DNA of 64,000 nt from Streptomyces sp. TLI_053 (GTDB lineage: Bacteria > Actinomycetota > Actinomycetes > Streptomycetales > Streptomycetaceae), in the NCBI RefSeq assembly GCF_900105395.1, contig NZ_LT629775.1, forward strand, positions 2,870,501 to 2,934,500, read 5' to 3'. Of the stretch, positions 1-12,000 are shown piece after piece (positions within the stretch are counted from its first letter, which is position 1; the number at the start of each line of letters is the position of its first letter). Under the pieces are notes generated by a model. The model did not search any database and had not been told where the DNA came from. It saw nothing but the letters and a program-made list of their open reading frames with translations. The position numbers were made by a program, and so were the translations under genes.

Positions 1-3000
1 AAGGAGAGCGGCACCCGCTCCGGGCGCGGCCGGGCGACGAGGCCGGCCCGGCCCCGGTCGGCCTTCAGCAGATGGGCGGCGACCCCGGCCGGGGTCGGGG
101 CGTCGAACAGTGCCCGGATGGACAGCTCCGCCCCGAGCACCGACCGCACCCGGCTCACCAGGCGCGTGGCCAGCAGCGAGTGACCGCCGAGCGCGAAGAA
201 GTCGTCGTCCACGCCGACCAGCGGCAGGCCCAGCACCTCCGCGAACGCCTGGCAGATCAGCTCCTCACGCACGCCGGCCGGGGCGCGGCCCACGCCGGAG
301 ACGTACTCCGGCGCCGGCAGCGCGCGCCGGTCGAGCTTGCCGTTGACGGTCAGCGGCAGCACCTCCAGCAGCACGAACGCGGAGGGGACCATGTACGCGG
401 GCAGGCGCTCGGAGACATGGGCGCGCAGGGCGTCCAGGTCCAGGCCGTCGCCGGGGACGACATAGGCGACCAGGCGCTTGTCCCCCGGGCTGTCCTCACG
501 GACCACCACGGCCGCCTGCGCGACCCGCGGGTGACCGGCGACGACCGCCTCCACCTCACCCGGCTCCACCCGGAAACCCCGGATCTTCACCTGCGCATCC
601 GCACGCCCCGCGAAAACGAGCCGCCCCTCGGCGGTCCAACGGACACGGTCACCCGTGCGGTACAGACGCTCCCCCGAACCGAACGGATCCGCAACAAAAC
701 GCTCCGCCGTCAGGACGGCACGCCCGGCATACCCGCGCGCCAGACCCACGCCCGCCACGTACAGCTCGCCGACGGCGCCGACGGGCACCGGGGCGAGCGC
801 GTCGTCGAGGACGTACACCCGGGTGTCCGCGATCGGGGCGCCGATCGGCACGCTGCCACCGTCCGCCAGGTCGGCGGCCGTGACGGCGTGCACGGTGGTG
901 AAGGTGGTGTTCTCGGTGGGTCCGTACCCGTTGAGCAGGCGGACCGAGGGCAGCCGCTCCAGGACGGCCCGGCAGTGCGCCGGGGAGAGCACGTCGCCGC
1001 CGGCGAGCAGCACCCGCAGGCCCGCGAGCGCGTCGAGGTCGGTGTCCACGACCTCGTGGAAGAGGCCGGCGGTCAGCCAGAGCACGGTGACCCGGTGCCC
1101 GGTGAGGAAGCGGCTCAGCTCGGCGACCGGCAGCGGGCCGGCCGGGGCGACGGCCAGGGTGGCGCCGTTCAGCAGGGCCCCCCAGATCTCCAGGGTCGCC
1201 GCGTCGAAGGAGACGGAGGCGAGCTGGGCGACCACGTCCTCGGTGCCGAGGTCGAGGAAGCCGGCCTCGCGGACCAGGCGGTCGACGGCCCGGTGCGGGA
1301 CCACGGTGCCCTTCGGGCGCCCGGTCGAGCCGGAGGTGTAGACGACGTACGCCGGATGGGCCGGGCTCAGCCGGGCGGTGCGCTCGGCGTCGGTGACGGG
1401 CCGCCCGTCGTGGCCGGCCAGTTCGGCGGCGGTGCCGGGCGCGTCCAGCACGGTGACCGGCAGGCCCGCCGCCCCGGGGACGGCGGCGGTGTGCGCGGCC
1501 GAGGTCAGCAGGTGGACCGGCCGGGCGTCGTCGAGCATCAGGGCGAGCCGTTCGGCGGGGTGGGCCGGGTCCAGCGGCAGGTAGGCGCCGCCGGCCTTGG
1601 TGACGGCCAGCAGGGCGACGACCAGCTCCGGGGAGCGGTCCATCAGCACCGCGACCACCGACTCCGGGCCGACGCCCCGGCCGATGAGCAGCCGGGCCAG
1701 CCGGTTGGCCCGGGCGTCCAGTTCGGCGTAGCCGAGTGTGGTGCCGGCGCCGGCCAGCGCGGGCGCGCCCGGGGTGCGGATCGCCTGGGCGGCGAACAGG
1801 TCCGGCAGGGTGGCCGGCGCGAGGCCGCGACCGGTCCGGTTGCGGTCCGTCAGCAGGGCCCGGCGTTCGGCCGGGGTGAGCACGTCCACCGCGGTGAGCC
1901 GGCTGCCGGGGTTCCGCTCCAGGGCGGTGACCAGGCCTTCCACGGCGGTGTGCAGCAGGTCGCCGAGCCGGCCGGGGTCGGCCGGCGCCGAGACGTCGGC
2001 GGTGATCAGGAAGCGGTCGCCGAAGTCGTCGACGGACACCGTCACCGGGTAGTTGGTCCGCTCGCGGGACATCACGCGGCGGATGCCGCCGAACGCGTCC
2101 TCGGCGGGTGCGTCCTCGGTGCGCGGGCCGGCGGGGCCGCTGTGCCGGTAGTTGAGGATCGAGGTGAACAGCGGGGTGCCGCCCGGCAGCCCGGCGGCCT
2201 GCTGGGCGAGCGCGAGCGGGGCGTGCTCGTGCGCCAGCAGCTCGGCGAGCTGCCGGCGCAGGCCGTCGACGGCCTCGCCGACCGCCTGCCCGGCGAGGTC
2301 CACCCGGACCGGCAGGGTGTTGAGGAACGGGCCCATCACCCGGCCCGCGCCGCTGCCGGCGCTCATCCGGCCGAGCAGCACGGTGCCGAACACCACGTCC
2401 TGGCGGCCGGAGACGGCTCCGAGCACCCTCGCCCACGCCAGGTGGAAGACGGTGGCCGGGCTGACGCCCAGCGTCCGCGCCACCTCGCGCAGCCGCGCGG
2501 CCAGCGCGTCGTCCGCCCAGAGCCGTGCCTGCTCGACCCTCGCGCCGTCGCCGTGGACGTCGAGCAGGCCGTACGGCGCGGTGGTCTCCTCGACGCCGGC
2601 GAGCAGGGCGGCGAAGTGGCGCTCGTGCTCCTCACGGGAGACGCCGAGGCGGGCCTGGGCGACGAACTCGCGGAACGGCAGCGGCTCGGGCAGCTCGTCG
2701 GCGCGCCCGGACAGGAACGCCCGCAGCTCGTCGAGCAGCACCTCCAGGGCGGTGTGGTCCTGGACCAGGTGGTGGATCCGCAGCAGGGCGGACCAGCGGT
2801 CGCCGCCGGGCTCGGCCGCGATGTGGACGCTCAGCAGCGGCGCCCGGTCCAGCGGCAGCCAGGCGCCGGCGGCGGCCTCCAACTGCTCGCCCGCCGACGG
2901 GCCGGCCGGGTCCAATACGACCTCGGCGACCGGCAGTTCGGCTGTTCGCAGGACGACCTGCACGGGCTCGCGCAGACCGTCCCCCACGATCGCGGTCCGG

Positions 3001-6000
3001 TAGACGTCGTGCCGGGCCACCGCCCAGCGCAGCGCGTCGAGGAACCCGTCGAGTCGTGCCCGGTCGTCGAACCCGAGGAGGTTCGGCAGCACATAGGCGT
3101 CGCCGCCCTCCCGGTCCGCCATCAGGTGGTGGAAGAACAGGCCCTCCTGCAACGGCGCCAGCGGGTAGACGTCCGCGATGTTCGCCGCACCGCCGGGGAC
3201 GGCGGCCACGACGGCGGCCAGCTCGTCCTCCGTCAGGTCGACCAGCGGCAGCATCGCCGGGGTCAGTTCGCTCGCGCCCCCGGCGGGGATCGCGTTGGCC
3301 GGGACCGCGACGGGCCCCGTTCCCGCGGCGGCGGCCAGGCCGGCCGGGGTGGCCGTGGTGAACAGCGCCCGCACGGACACCGACACGCCGTACTCGCGCA
3401 GCCGGTCGACCAGCGCGACTGCCAGCAGGGAGTGGCCGCCGAGGGCGAAGAAGTCGTCCTCCACGCCGACCAGCGGCAGGCCGAGGACCTCGGCGAAGGC
3501 CTGGCAGATCAGCTCCTCACGGGCGTCCGCCGGAGCCCGGCCACCGCCCGCCTCGTAGCTGGGCGCGGGCAGCGCCTTGCGGTCCAGCTTGCCGTTGGCG
3601 GTCAGCGGCAGGGCCTCCAGGACGACGAAGGCCGAGGGCACCATGTAGGCGGGCAGCCGCTGCGCGGCGGCGGCGCGCACCGCGTCGGCGTCCAGGTCCC
3701 CGCCGGGAACCAGGTAGGCCACCAGGCGCTTGTCCCCGGGCACGTCCTCGCGGACCACCGCGGCCGCCTGGGCGACCTCGGCGCGGGCGGCCAGGACGGC
3801 CTCGATCTCGCCGAGCTCGATCCGGAAGCCGCGCAGCTTCACCTGGTCGTCGGCGCGGCCGAGGAACTCCAGGTCGCCGTCGGCCCGCCGGCGCACCACG
3901 TCGCCGGTGCGGTACAGGCGCTCGCCGTGCCCGAAGGGGTCGGCGACGAAGCGCTCCGCGGTGAGGTCCGGGCGGCCCTGGTAGCCGCGGGCCAGCTGGG
4001 CGCCGGCCAGGTACAGCTCGCCGGCGACGCCGAGCGGCACCGGGCGCAGCCCCTCGTCCAGGACGAATGCCCCGGTGTTGTCCAGCGGGCGGCCGATCGG
4101 CACCGGGCCGGTGCGCTCGCGGTCCAGGTCGGCCACGGCGGTCCAGACGGTCGCCTCGGTCGGCCCGTAGAGGTTGGTCACCGAGGCGCCGGCCGCCGTC
4201 ATCCGGGCGGCGAGCACCGCGGGGAGCGCCTCGCCGCCGACCAGCATGCGCAGGCCGCGGACGGCGTCGGCGTGCTCGCGCAGCAGCCCCTGCCACAGCG
4301 CCGGGGTGGCCTGCACGGCCGTCACGCCGTGGCGCGTGACCAGCTCGGCCACCGCGCCCGGGTCACGGGTCACAGCGTCCCCGGCGATCACCACGGAGGC
4401 GCCGGCGACCAGCGGGAGGTACAGCTCCAGGACGTGGATGTCGAAGGCCACGGTGGTGACCGCGAGCAGGCGGTCCGCGGGACCGAACCCGGTCCTGCGG
4501 TCCATCGCGGCCAGGAAGTTCGCCACGCCGCCGTGCGGCACCACGACGCCCTTGGGGCGGCCGGTGGAGCCGGAGGTGTAGATGACGTAGGCGGGGTGCG
4601 CGGGCAGCAGCGGGCCGTGGCGCTCGGCGTCGGCCAGGTCGGCGCCGTCGGCCGCCGCGAGTTCGGCGGCGGTGCCGGCGTCGTCCAGCACCAGGACGGC
4701 CGGGCCCCCGGCCGGCAGACCGGCCGTCCGGGCCAGCACCGGGGCGGCGGTCAGCACCAGGGCGGGGCGGGCGTCGTCCAGCATGTAGCCGATGCGCTCG
4801 GCCGGGTAGCCCGGGTCGAGCGGCAGGTAGGCAGCGCCGGTCTTGAGGACGGCCAGCAGGGCGACCGGGAGCTCGGTGGAGCGGTCGAGGCAGACCGCGA
4901 CCAGCGACTCCGGGCCGGCGCCGCGGGCCGTCAGCAGGCGCGCCAGGCGGTTGGCCCGGGCGTTCAGCTCGGCGTACGACAGTTCCGTCCCGGCGCCCAG
5001 CACCGCCACGGCGTCGGGCGTCAGCGCGGCCCGGGCCTCGATCAGGGCGGGCAGCAGCGGTCCGGGGGCGGCGGCGGTGTCGTTCCACTCCTCCAGGAGC
5101 AGCCGGCGCTCCTCGGCGCCCATCACGTCCACCCGCCCGACCGGCAGGGACTGCTCGGTGACGACGGCGCGCAGCACCCGCATCAGGGCGTCCGCGATCC
5201 GCCGGGTGGTAGCCGGGTCGAAGAGGTCCGAGGCGGCGACGATCGAGCCCAGCAGCCCGGCCGGGGCGCCGTGGCCGTCGAAGGTCTCGCCGAGGCTCAC
5301 GTCGAGGTCGAACTTCGCGGCCGTACCGCCGGCGGCCAGCGGGGCGGTGCGCAGCCCGGGCAGTCCGAGCGGCCGGGTGTCGCCCGCCGGGGCGGTGTTG
5401 TGCACCGTCAGCATGACCTGGAACAGCGGGTGCCGGGCCAGCGAGCGGGCCGGGGACAGCTCCTCGACCAGCCGCTCGAACGGCACGTCCTGGTGGGCGT
5501 AGGCCTCCAGGACGCTGCGGCGGACCCGGTCCAGGACCTCGGCCAGGGTCGGGTCGCCGGACAGGTCGGTGCGCATCACCAGGGTGTTGACGAAGAACCC
5601 GACGAGGTCCTCCACGGCCTGGTCGGTGCGCCCGGCGATGGTGGTGCCGATCGGGATGTCGGTGCCCGCGCCGAGCCTGGAGAGCAGGACGGCGAGGGCG
5701 GCCTGAACGGTCATGAACAGCGTCAGTCCGCGCCGGCGGGCCATCTCCTGGAGCTCGCGGTGCAGGTCCGCCGGGATCTCCAGCGGCACGACGTGGCCGC
5801 GGTGCGAGGCGACGGCCGGCCGTGCGTGGTCGGCGGGGAGCACCAGTTCCTCCGGTGCTCCGGCGAGGGCCCGGCGCCAGTGGCCGGCCTGGCGCGCGAT
5901 CAGGCTCTCCGGGTCGTCCTCGGAGCCGAGCAGTTCGCGCTGCCAGAGCGCGTAGTCCGCGTACTGGACGGGCAGCGGCTCCCACCGCGGGGCCCGGCCG

Positions 6001-9000
6001 CTCTGCCGGGCGGTGTAGGCGGTGGTCAGGTCGCGGGCGAGCGGGCCCATCGACCAGCCGTCGGTGGCGATGTGGTGCACCACCAGGACCAGGACGTGCT
6101 CCTGCGGCGAGACCGCGAACAGCCAGGCCCGGGCCGGCGCCTCGACGGCGAAGTCGAAGGCGTGGCCGGCCGCGCGGGCCACCTCCGCCGCCAGGTCCTC
6201 CGCCACCACCTCGGCGACGGTCAGCTCGAAGCCGGACTCCTCCAGGGGCAGCACCCGCTGGTACGGACGGCCGTCGGCCGCCGGGTAGACGGTGCGCAGC
6301 ACCTCGTGCCGGCCGACCACGTCCCGCAGGGCGGCGTCCAGCGCCGCCCGGTCCAGCCCGCCCTCGATCCGCAGGGCGACCGGGATGTTGTAGGTGGCGC
6401 TCGGCCCCTCCAGCCGGCCGAGGAACCAGAGGCGCTGCTGGGCGAAGGAGAGCGGCACCCGCTCGGGGCGGGGGCGCGGGGTCAGGGCGGTACGCCCGGG
6501 CGCGGCCTCGGCGAGCCAGCCGGCCAGGCCGGCCGGGGTCGGGTTCTCGAACAGCGCCCGGATCGGCATCTCCACGCCGAGGACGGTCCGCAGCCGGCTC
6601 ACCAAGCGGGTCGCCAGCAGGGAGTGGCCGCCGAGCAGGAAGAAGTTGTCGTCCATGCCGACGGCCGGGTGGCCGAGGACATCGGCGAAGACGCCGCAGA
6701 GCAGCTCCTCCTGGGCGGTGGCCGAGCCCCGGCCCGCCCCGGCCTCGTAGCTGGGCGCGGGCAGGGCCTTGTGGTCGAGCTTGCCGTTGACGGTGAGCGG
6801 GAGGGCCTCCAGGAGCATGAACGCGGAGGGGACCATGTAGGCGGGCAGGCGCTCGGAGACGTGGGCGCGCAGGGCGTCCACCTCCAGGCCGTCGCCGGGG
6901 ACGAGGTACGCCACCAGGCGCTTGTCCCCCGGGGTGTCCTCACGGACCACCACGGCCGCCTGCGCCACCTGCGGGTGACCGGCGACGACCGCCTCCACCT
7001 CACCCGGCTCCACCCGGAAACCACGGATCTTCACCTGCGCATCCGCCCGGCCGGCGAAGACGAGCTGCCCCTCGGCGGTCCAGCGGGCCCGGTCGCCGGT
7101 GCGGTACATCCGCTCACCGGCCGACCCGAGCGGGTTGGCGACGAACCGCTCCGCCGACAGGCCCGGACGGCCCAGGTAGCCGCGGGCCAGCTGCGCCCCC
7201 GCGAGGTACAGCTCGCCGGCCACGCCCACCGGGACCGGGCGCAGCGCGTCGTCCAGGACGAACGCGCGGGTGCCCGGGTTGGGCGCGCCCATCGGGATCT
7301 CGTGGCCGCCCGGCCCGATCAGGCCGGTGGTCACCATGACGGTGGCCTCGGTCGGACCGTAGGTGTTCACCAGTCGGCGGCTGGGAGCCCATTCCTCGAC
7401 CTGCCGGGCGCTGATCGGCTCAGCGCCCACCAGCACGGTGGAGACGCCGGTCATGCCGGCCGGGTCCAGCGTCGCCAGCAGGGAGGGCACCACGCTGGTG
7501 GCGGTCACCGCGCGGTCCCGGACCAGCCGCGTCAGCAGTTCGCCGTCGGTGCGCTCCTCGGGGGCGGCGACCACCAGGGTGGCGCCGGAGGTGAGGGTGA
7601 CCGCGAGGTCCAGCACCGAGGCGTCGAAGCTGAACGAGGCGAACTGGAGCACCGGGACGTCCGGGCCGACGGCCATCACCGGGGTGATCGCGGCGTTCAT
7701 GGCCGCGAGGGCGCCGTGGGTGCCGGCCACGCCCTTGGGGCGGCCGGTGGAACCGGAGGTGTAGATGACGTACGCCAGCTGCTCCGGCAGCACCGGGGCC
7801 GGGGCCACGCGCGGCGCGGCCTCGATCGCGGCCGCCACCGCCGGGTCGTCCAGGTGGACCACCCGCTCGGCGCTCAGGCCCGCCACCAGATCGCGGTGGC
7901 CCAGCAGCACGCGGGCGCCGCTGTCGGCCAGCACGAAGCCCAACCGCTCCACCGGGTACTCGGCGTCGAGCGGGACGTAGGCCGCGCCGGCCTTCCAGAC
8001 GCCCAGCACGGCGGCGACCAGTTCCACACCGCGCGGCAGGCAGAGCGCCACCACCGACTCGGCGCCGGCCCCGGCCTCGCGCAGCCGGCCCGCCAGGCGG
8101 TCCGACCACGCGTCCAGCTGCGCGTACGAGAGCTCGGTCCCGTCGCACACCACCGCCACCGCGTCGGGCGTCCGGGCCGCCTGGGCCGCGAACTGCTCGG
8201 GCACCGAGAGCTCGGGGACGACCGCGCCGTCGCTTTCGCGCACCACCAGGGCTCGCTCGGCGTCGTCCAGCACCCCGACCGCGCCGATCGGGGTCTGCGG
8301 GGCCAGCTCCAGGGCCTCGACCAGGCCCTCCAGGCAGGTCCGCACCATCCGGCAGACCCGCTCCGGGTCGGCCGGCGCCACCGCGTCCACGGAGATCACG
8401 AAGCGGGGGCCGTCGACGTCGACGGCGACGTCCAGCGGGTAGTTGGTGTGCTCGCGGGAGAACATCGTCCGGATGCCCTGGATGCCCTCACCTGAGGCGG
8501 GAGCGGCCTGGTTGTGCCGGAAGTTGAACAGCGAGCTGAACAGCGGGCTGCCGCCCGGCACGCCGCTGGCGGCCTGGGCGAGCGAGAGCGGGGCGTGCTC
8601 GTGCACCAGCAGCTCGGCGAGCTGTCCGCGCATCGACTCCAGCGCCCCGGCCACCGTGCCGTCGCCGAGCCGCACACGGACCGGCAGGGTGTTGATGAAC
8701 AGGCCGGGCACCCGGTCGGCGCCGGTGCCGGCGCTCATCCGGCCGAACAGCACGGTGCCGAAGACCACGTCGTCACGGCCGGACAGCATGCCGAGGACCC
8801 GGGCCCAGGCCAGGTGGAACACGGTGGCCGGGCTGACGCCCAGCGACCGCGCGGCCTCCCGCACCCGGCCGGACAGCTCCTCGTCCACCGCCAGGTGCGC
8901 CTGGACGCCGTTCGCGCCGTCGCCGTGCACATCCGTCAGCCCGTACGGGGCGGTGGTCTCGTCGACGTCGCCGAGCAGCTCGGCGAAGTGGCGCTCGTGC

Positions 9001-12000
9001 TCCTCGCGCGGCACGCCGAGGCGGGCCTGCGCGACGAACTCGCGGAACGGCAGCGGCGCCGGCAGCTCCGCCGTCCGGCCCGCCAGGTACGCCCGCAGTT
9101 CGCCGAGCAGCACCTCCAGTGTCGTGTGGTCCTGCACCAGGTGGTGGATGCGCACCAGGGCCAGCCAGCGCCCGCCCTCGGCCTCGGCCGCGGTGTGCAC
9201 GCTCAGCAGCGGCGCCCGGTCCAGGGCGATCCGGGAGCCGGCGGCGGCCAGCAACTGCTCGGCGGGCTCGGCGCCGGCCGGGTCCAGCACGACCTCGGTG
9301 ACCGGCAGTTCGGCGTGCCGGGCGACCACCTGGACGGGCTCGCGCAGGCCCTCCCAGAGGATCGCCGTGCGGTAGACGTCGTGCCGGCCCGTCACCCAGC
9401 GCAGCCCGTCCAGGAACGCGTCCAGGCGCTCCCGGTCGTCGAAGCCGAGCACCATCGGCAGCACATAGGCGTCACCGGCGTCCTGGCCGGCCATCAGGTG
9501 GTGGAAGAACAGGCCCTCCTGGAGAGGGGCCAGCGGGTAGACGTCCGCGATGTTCGCCGCACCGCCCGGAACGGCCGCCACGACGGCGGCCAGCTCCTCC
9601 TCGGTCAGGTCGACCAGCGGCAGCATCGCCGGGGTCAGCGCGGTCGCGCCCTCGGGGATGCCGTTCGGCGGCACCACGACCTCCGCCGGGCCCGCCACGG
9701 CCGCCAGGCCCGCCGGGGTCGGAGTCGCGAACAGCGCCCGCACCGAGACGCCGACGCCGCGCGAGCGCAGCCACTCCACGAGGGAGACCACCAGCAGGGA
9801 GTGGCCGCCGAGCGCGAAGAAGTCGTCGTCCACGCCGACCGCCGCGAGTCCGAGGACCTCGGCGAACGCCTGGCAGATCAGCTCCTCGCGCACGTCCGCC
9901 GGAGCCCGGCCCGCGCCCGCCTCGTAGCTGGGCGCGGGCAGCGCCTTGCGGTCCAGCTTGCCGTTCACCGTCAGCGGCAGCGCCTCCAGCACCACGAACG
10001 CCGACGGCACCATGTGCTGCGGCAGGTGCCCGGCCGCGTACGGGCGCACCGCGTCCACGTCCAGGCCGTCGCCGGGGACGAGGTACGCCACCAGGCGCTT
10101 GTCCCCCGGGGTGTCCTCACGGACCACCACGGCCGCCTGCGCCACCTGCGGGTGACCGGCGACGACCGCCTCCACCTCGCCCGGCTCCACCCGGAAGCCA
10201 CGGATCTTCACCTGCGCGTCCGAGCGGCCCACGAAGACCAGCCGGCCCTGGGCGTCCCAGCGCGCCCGGTCACCGGTGCGGTACACCCGCTCGCCGCCCG
10301 ACCCGAACGGGTTGGCGACGAAGCGCTCCGCCGACAGGCCCGGACGGCCCAGGTAGCCGCGCGCCAACTGCTCGCCGGCCACGTACATCTCACCGGCCAC
10401 CCCGGCGGGCACCGGGTTCAGCCACTCGTCCAGGACGTACACCCGCAGGCCGGGGACGCCGCGCCCGATCACGCTGCCGTCGGCGCAGTCGTCCGCGTCC
10501 AGCGCCTGGTAGGTGACGTGCACGGTGGTCTCGGTGATCCCGTACATGTTGACCAGCCGCGGCCCGCCCTCCGGCCGACGGGCCCACCACTCGGCCAGCC
10601 GGGCCGGGTCGAGCGCCTCGCCGCCGAACACCACGGTCCGCAGCGCCGCGCCCGCCCCGGGCCGGCGCTCCTCGGCCGCCATCAGCTGGTAGAACGCCGA
10701 CGGGGTCTGGTTGAGGACGGTGACCCGCTCGCGGTCCAGCAGCTCCAGGAACTCCTCCGGGGAGCGCGACACCGCGAAGGGGACGACCACCACCCGCCCA
10801 CCGGTGAGCAGGGCGGCCCAGATCTCCCAGACCGAGAAGTCGAACGCGAAGGAGTGGAACCAGGTCCAGACGTCCCGCTCGTCGAAGCCGAACCGCTCCC
10901 CCGTCGCGGCGAGCAGCGCCGCCACGTTGCGGTGCGGCACCACGACGCCCTTGGGGCGGCCGGTGGAACCCGAGGTGTAGATCACGTAGGCGGGGTGGTC
11001 CGGGGTGAGCGCCGGGGCCGGGCACTCGGCCGGCTCCTCGGCCTGCTGCGGGCCGTCCACCAGCAGGACGGGCACGCCGTCCGGCACCACGGCGGCGCCG
11101 GCGGTCGTGGTGAGCACGCAGGACGCGGCCGCATCCGCCAGGATGAACGCGATCCGCTCGGCCGGGTAGTCCGGGTCGACCGGCAGGTAGGCGCCGCCGG
11201 CCTTGAGCACGGCCAGCAGGGCCACCACCAGCTCGACGGAGCGCTCCATCGCCACGCCGACCAGCGACTCGGGGCCCACGCCCGCGCCGGCCAGGCGCCG
11301 CGCCAGGCGGTCGGCCCGCGCGTCGAGTTCCGCGTACGTCAGCCGCACGCCCTCGCCGGTGAGGGCGACGGCGTCCGGCGTCCGGGCGGCCCGGGCCTCG
11401 AACAGCTCGGGGATGGTCGCGGCCGGGACGTCGACCGGCGGCTCGTTCCACTCGGTCAGCACCGTCCGCCGCTCGGCGTCGTCCAGCAGCGACACCGTGC
11501 TCAGCCGTCGGCCCGTGTCCTCGACCAGCACCGTGAGCACCGTGGTCAGCAGCCGCGAGATCCGCTCCGCCGACCGCGGGTCGAACAGGTCCGCCGAGGC
11601 GATCACCGCGCCGCGCAGGCCGCCCGGACGGCCCTCGGCGTCCAGCACCTCGCGGACGTCCACGTCCAGGTCGAACTTGGCCGCGGTACCGGCGGCGTGC
11701 ACACCGCCGACCCGCACACCGGGCAGCTCGAAGGAGGCCGTGGCGTTGTTCTGGAGGGCTAGCATCACCTGGAACAGCGGGTGGCGCGCCGTGGAACGGG
11801 CGGGGGCCAGCTCCTCGACCAGCCGCTCGAACGGCACGTCCTGGTGGGCGAAGGCGCCCAGGCCGGCCTCCCGCACCCGGGCCAGCAGCTCGCCGAAGGT
11901 CGGGTCGCCGGACAGGTCGGTACGCATCACCAGGGTGTTGACGAAGAAGCCGACCAGCTCGTCCAGCGCCTGGTCGGTGCGCCCGGCGATGGTGGTGCCG

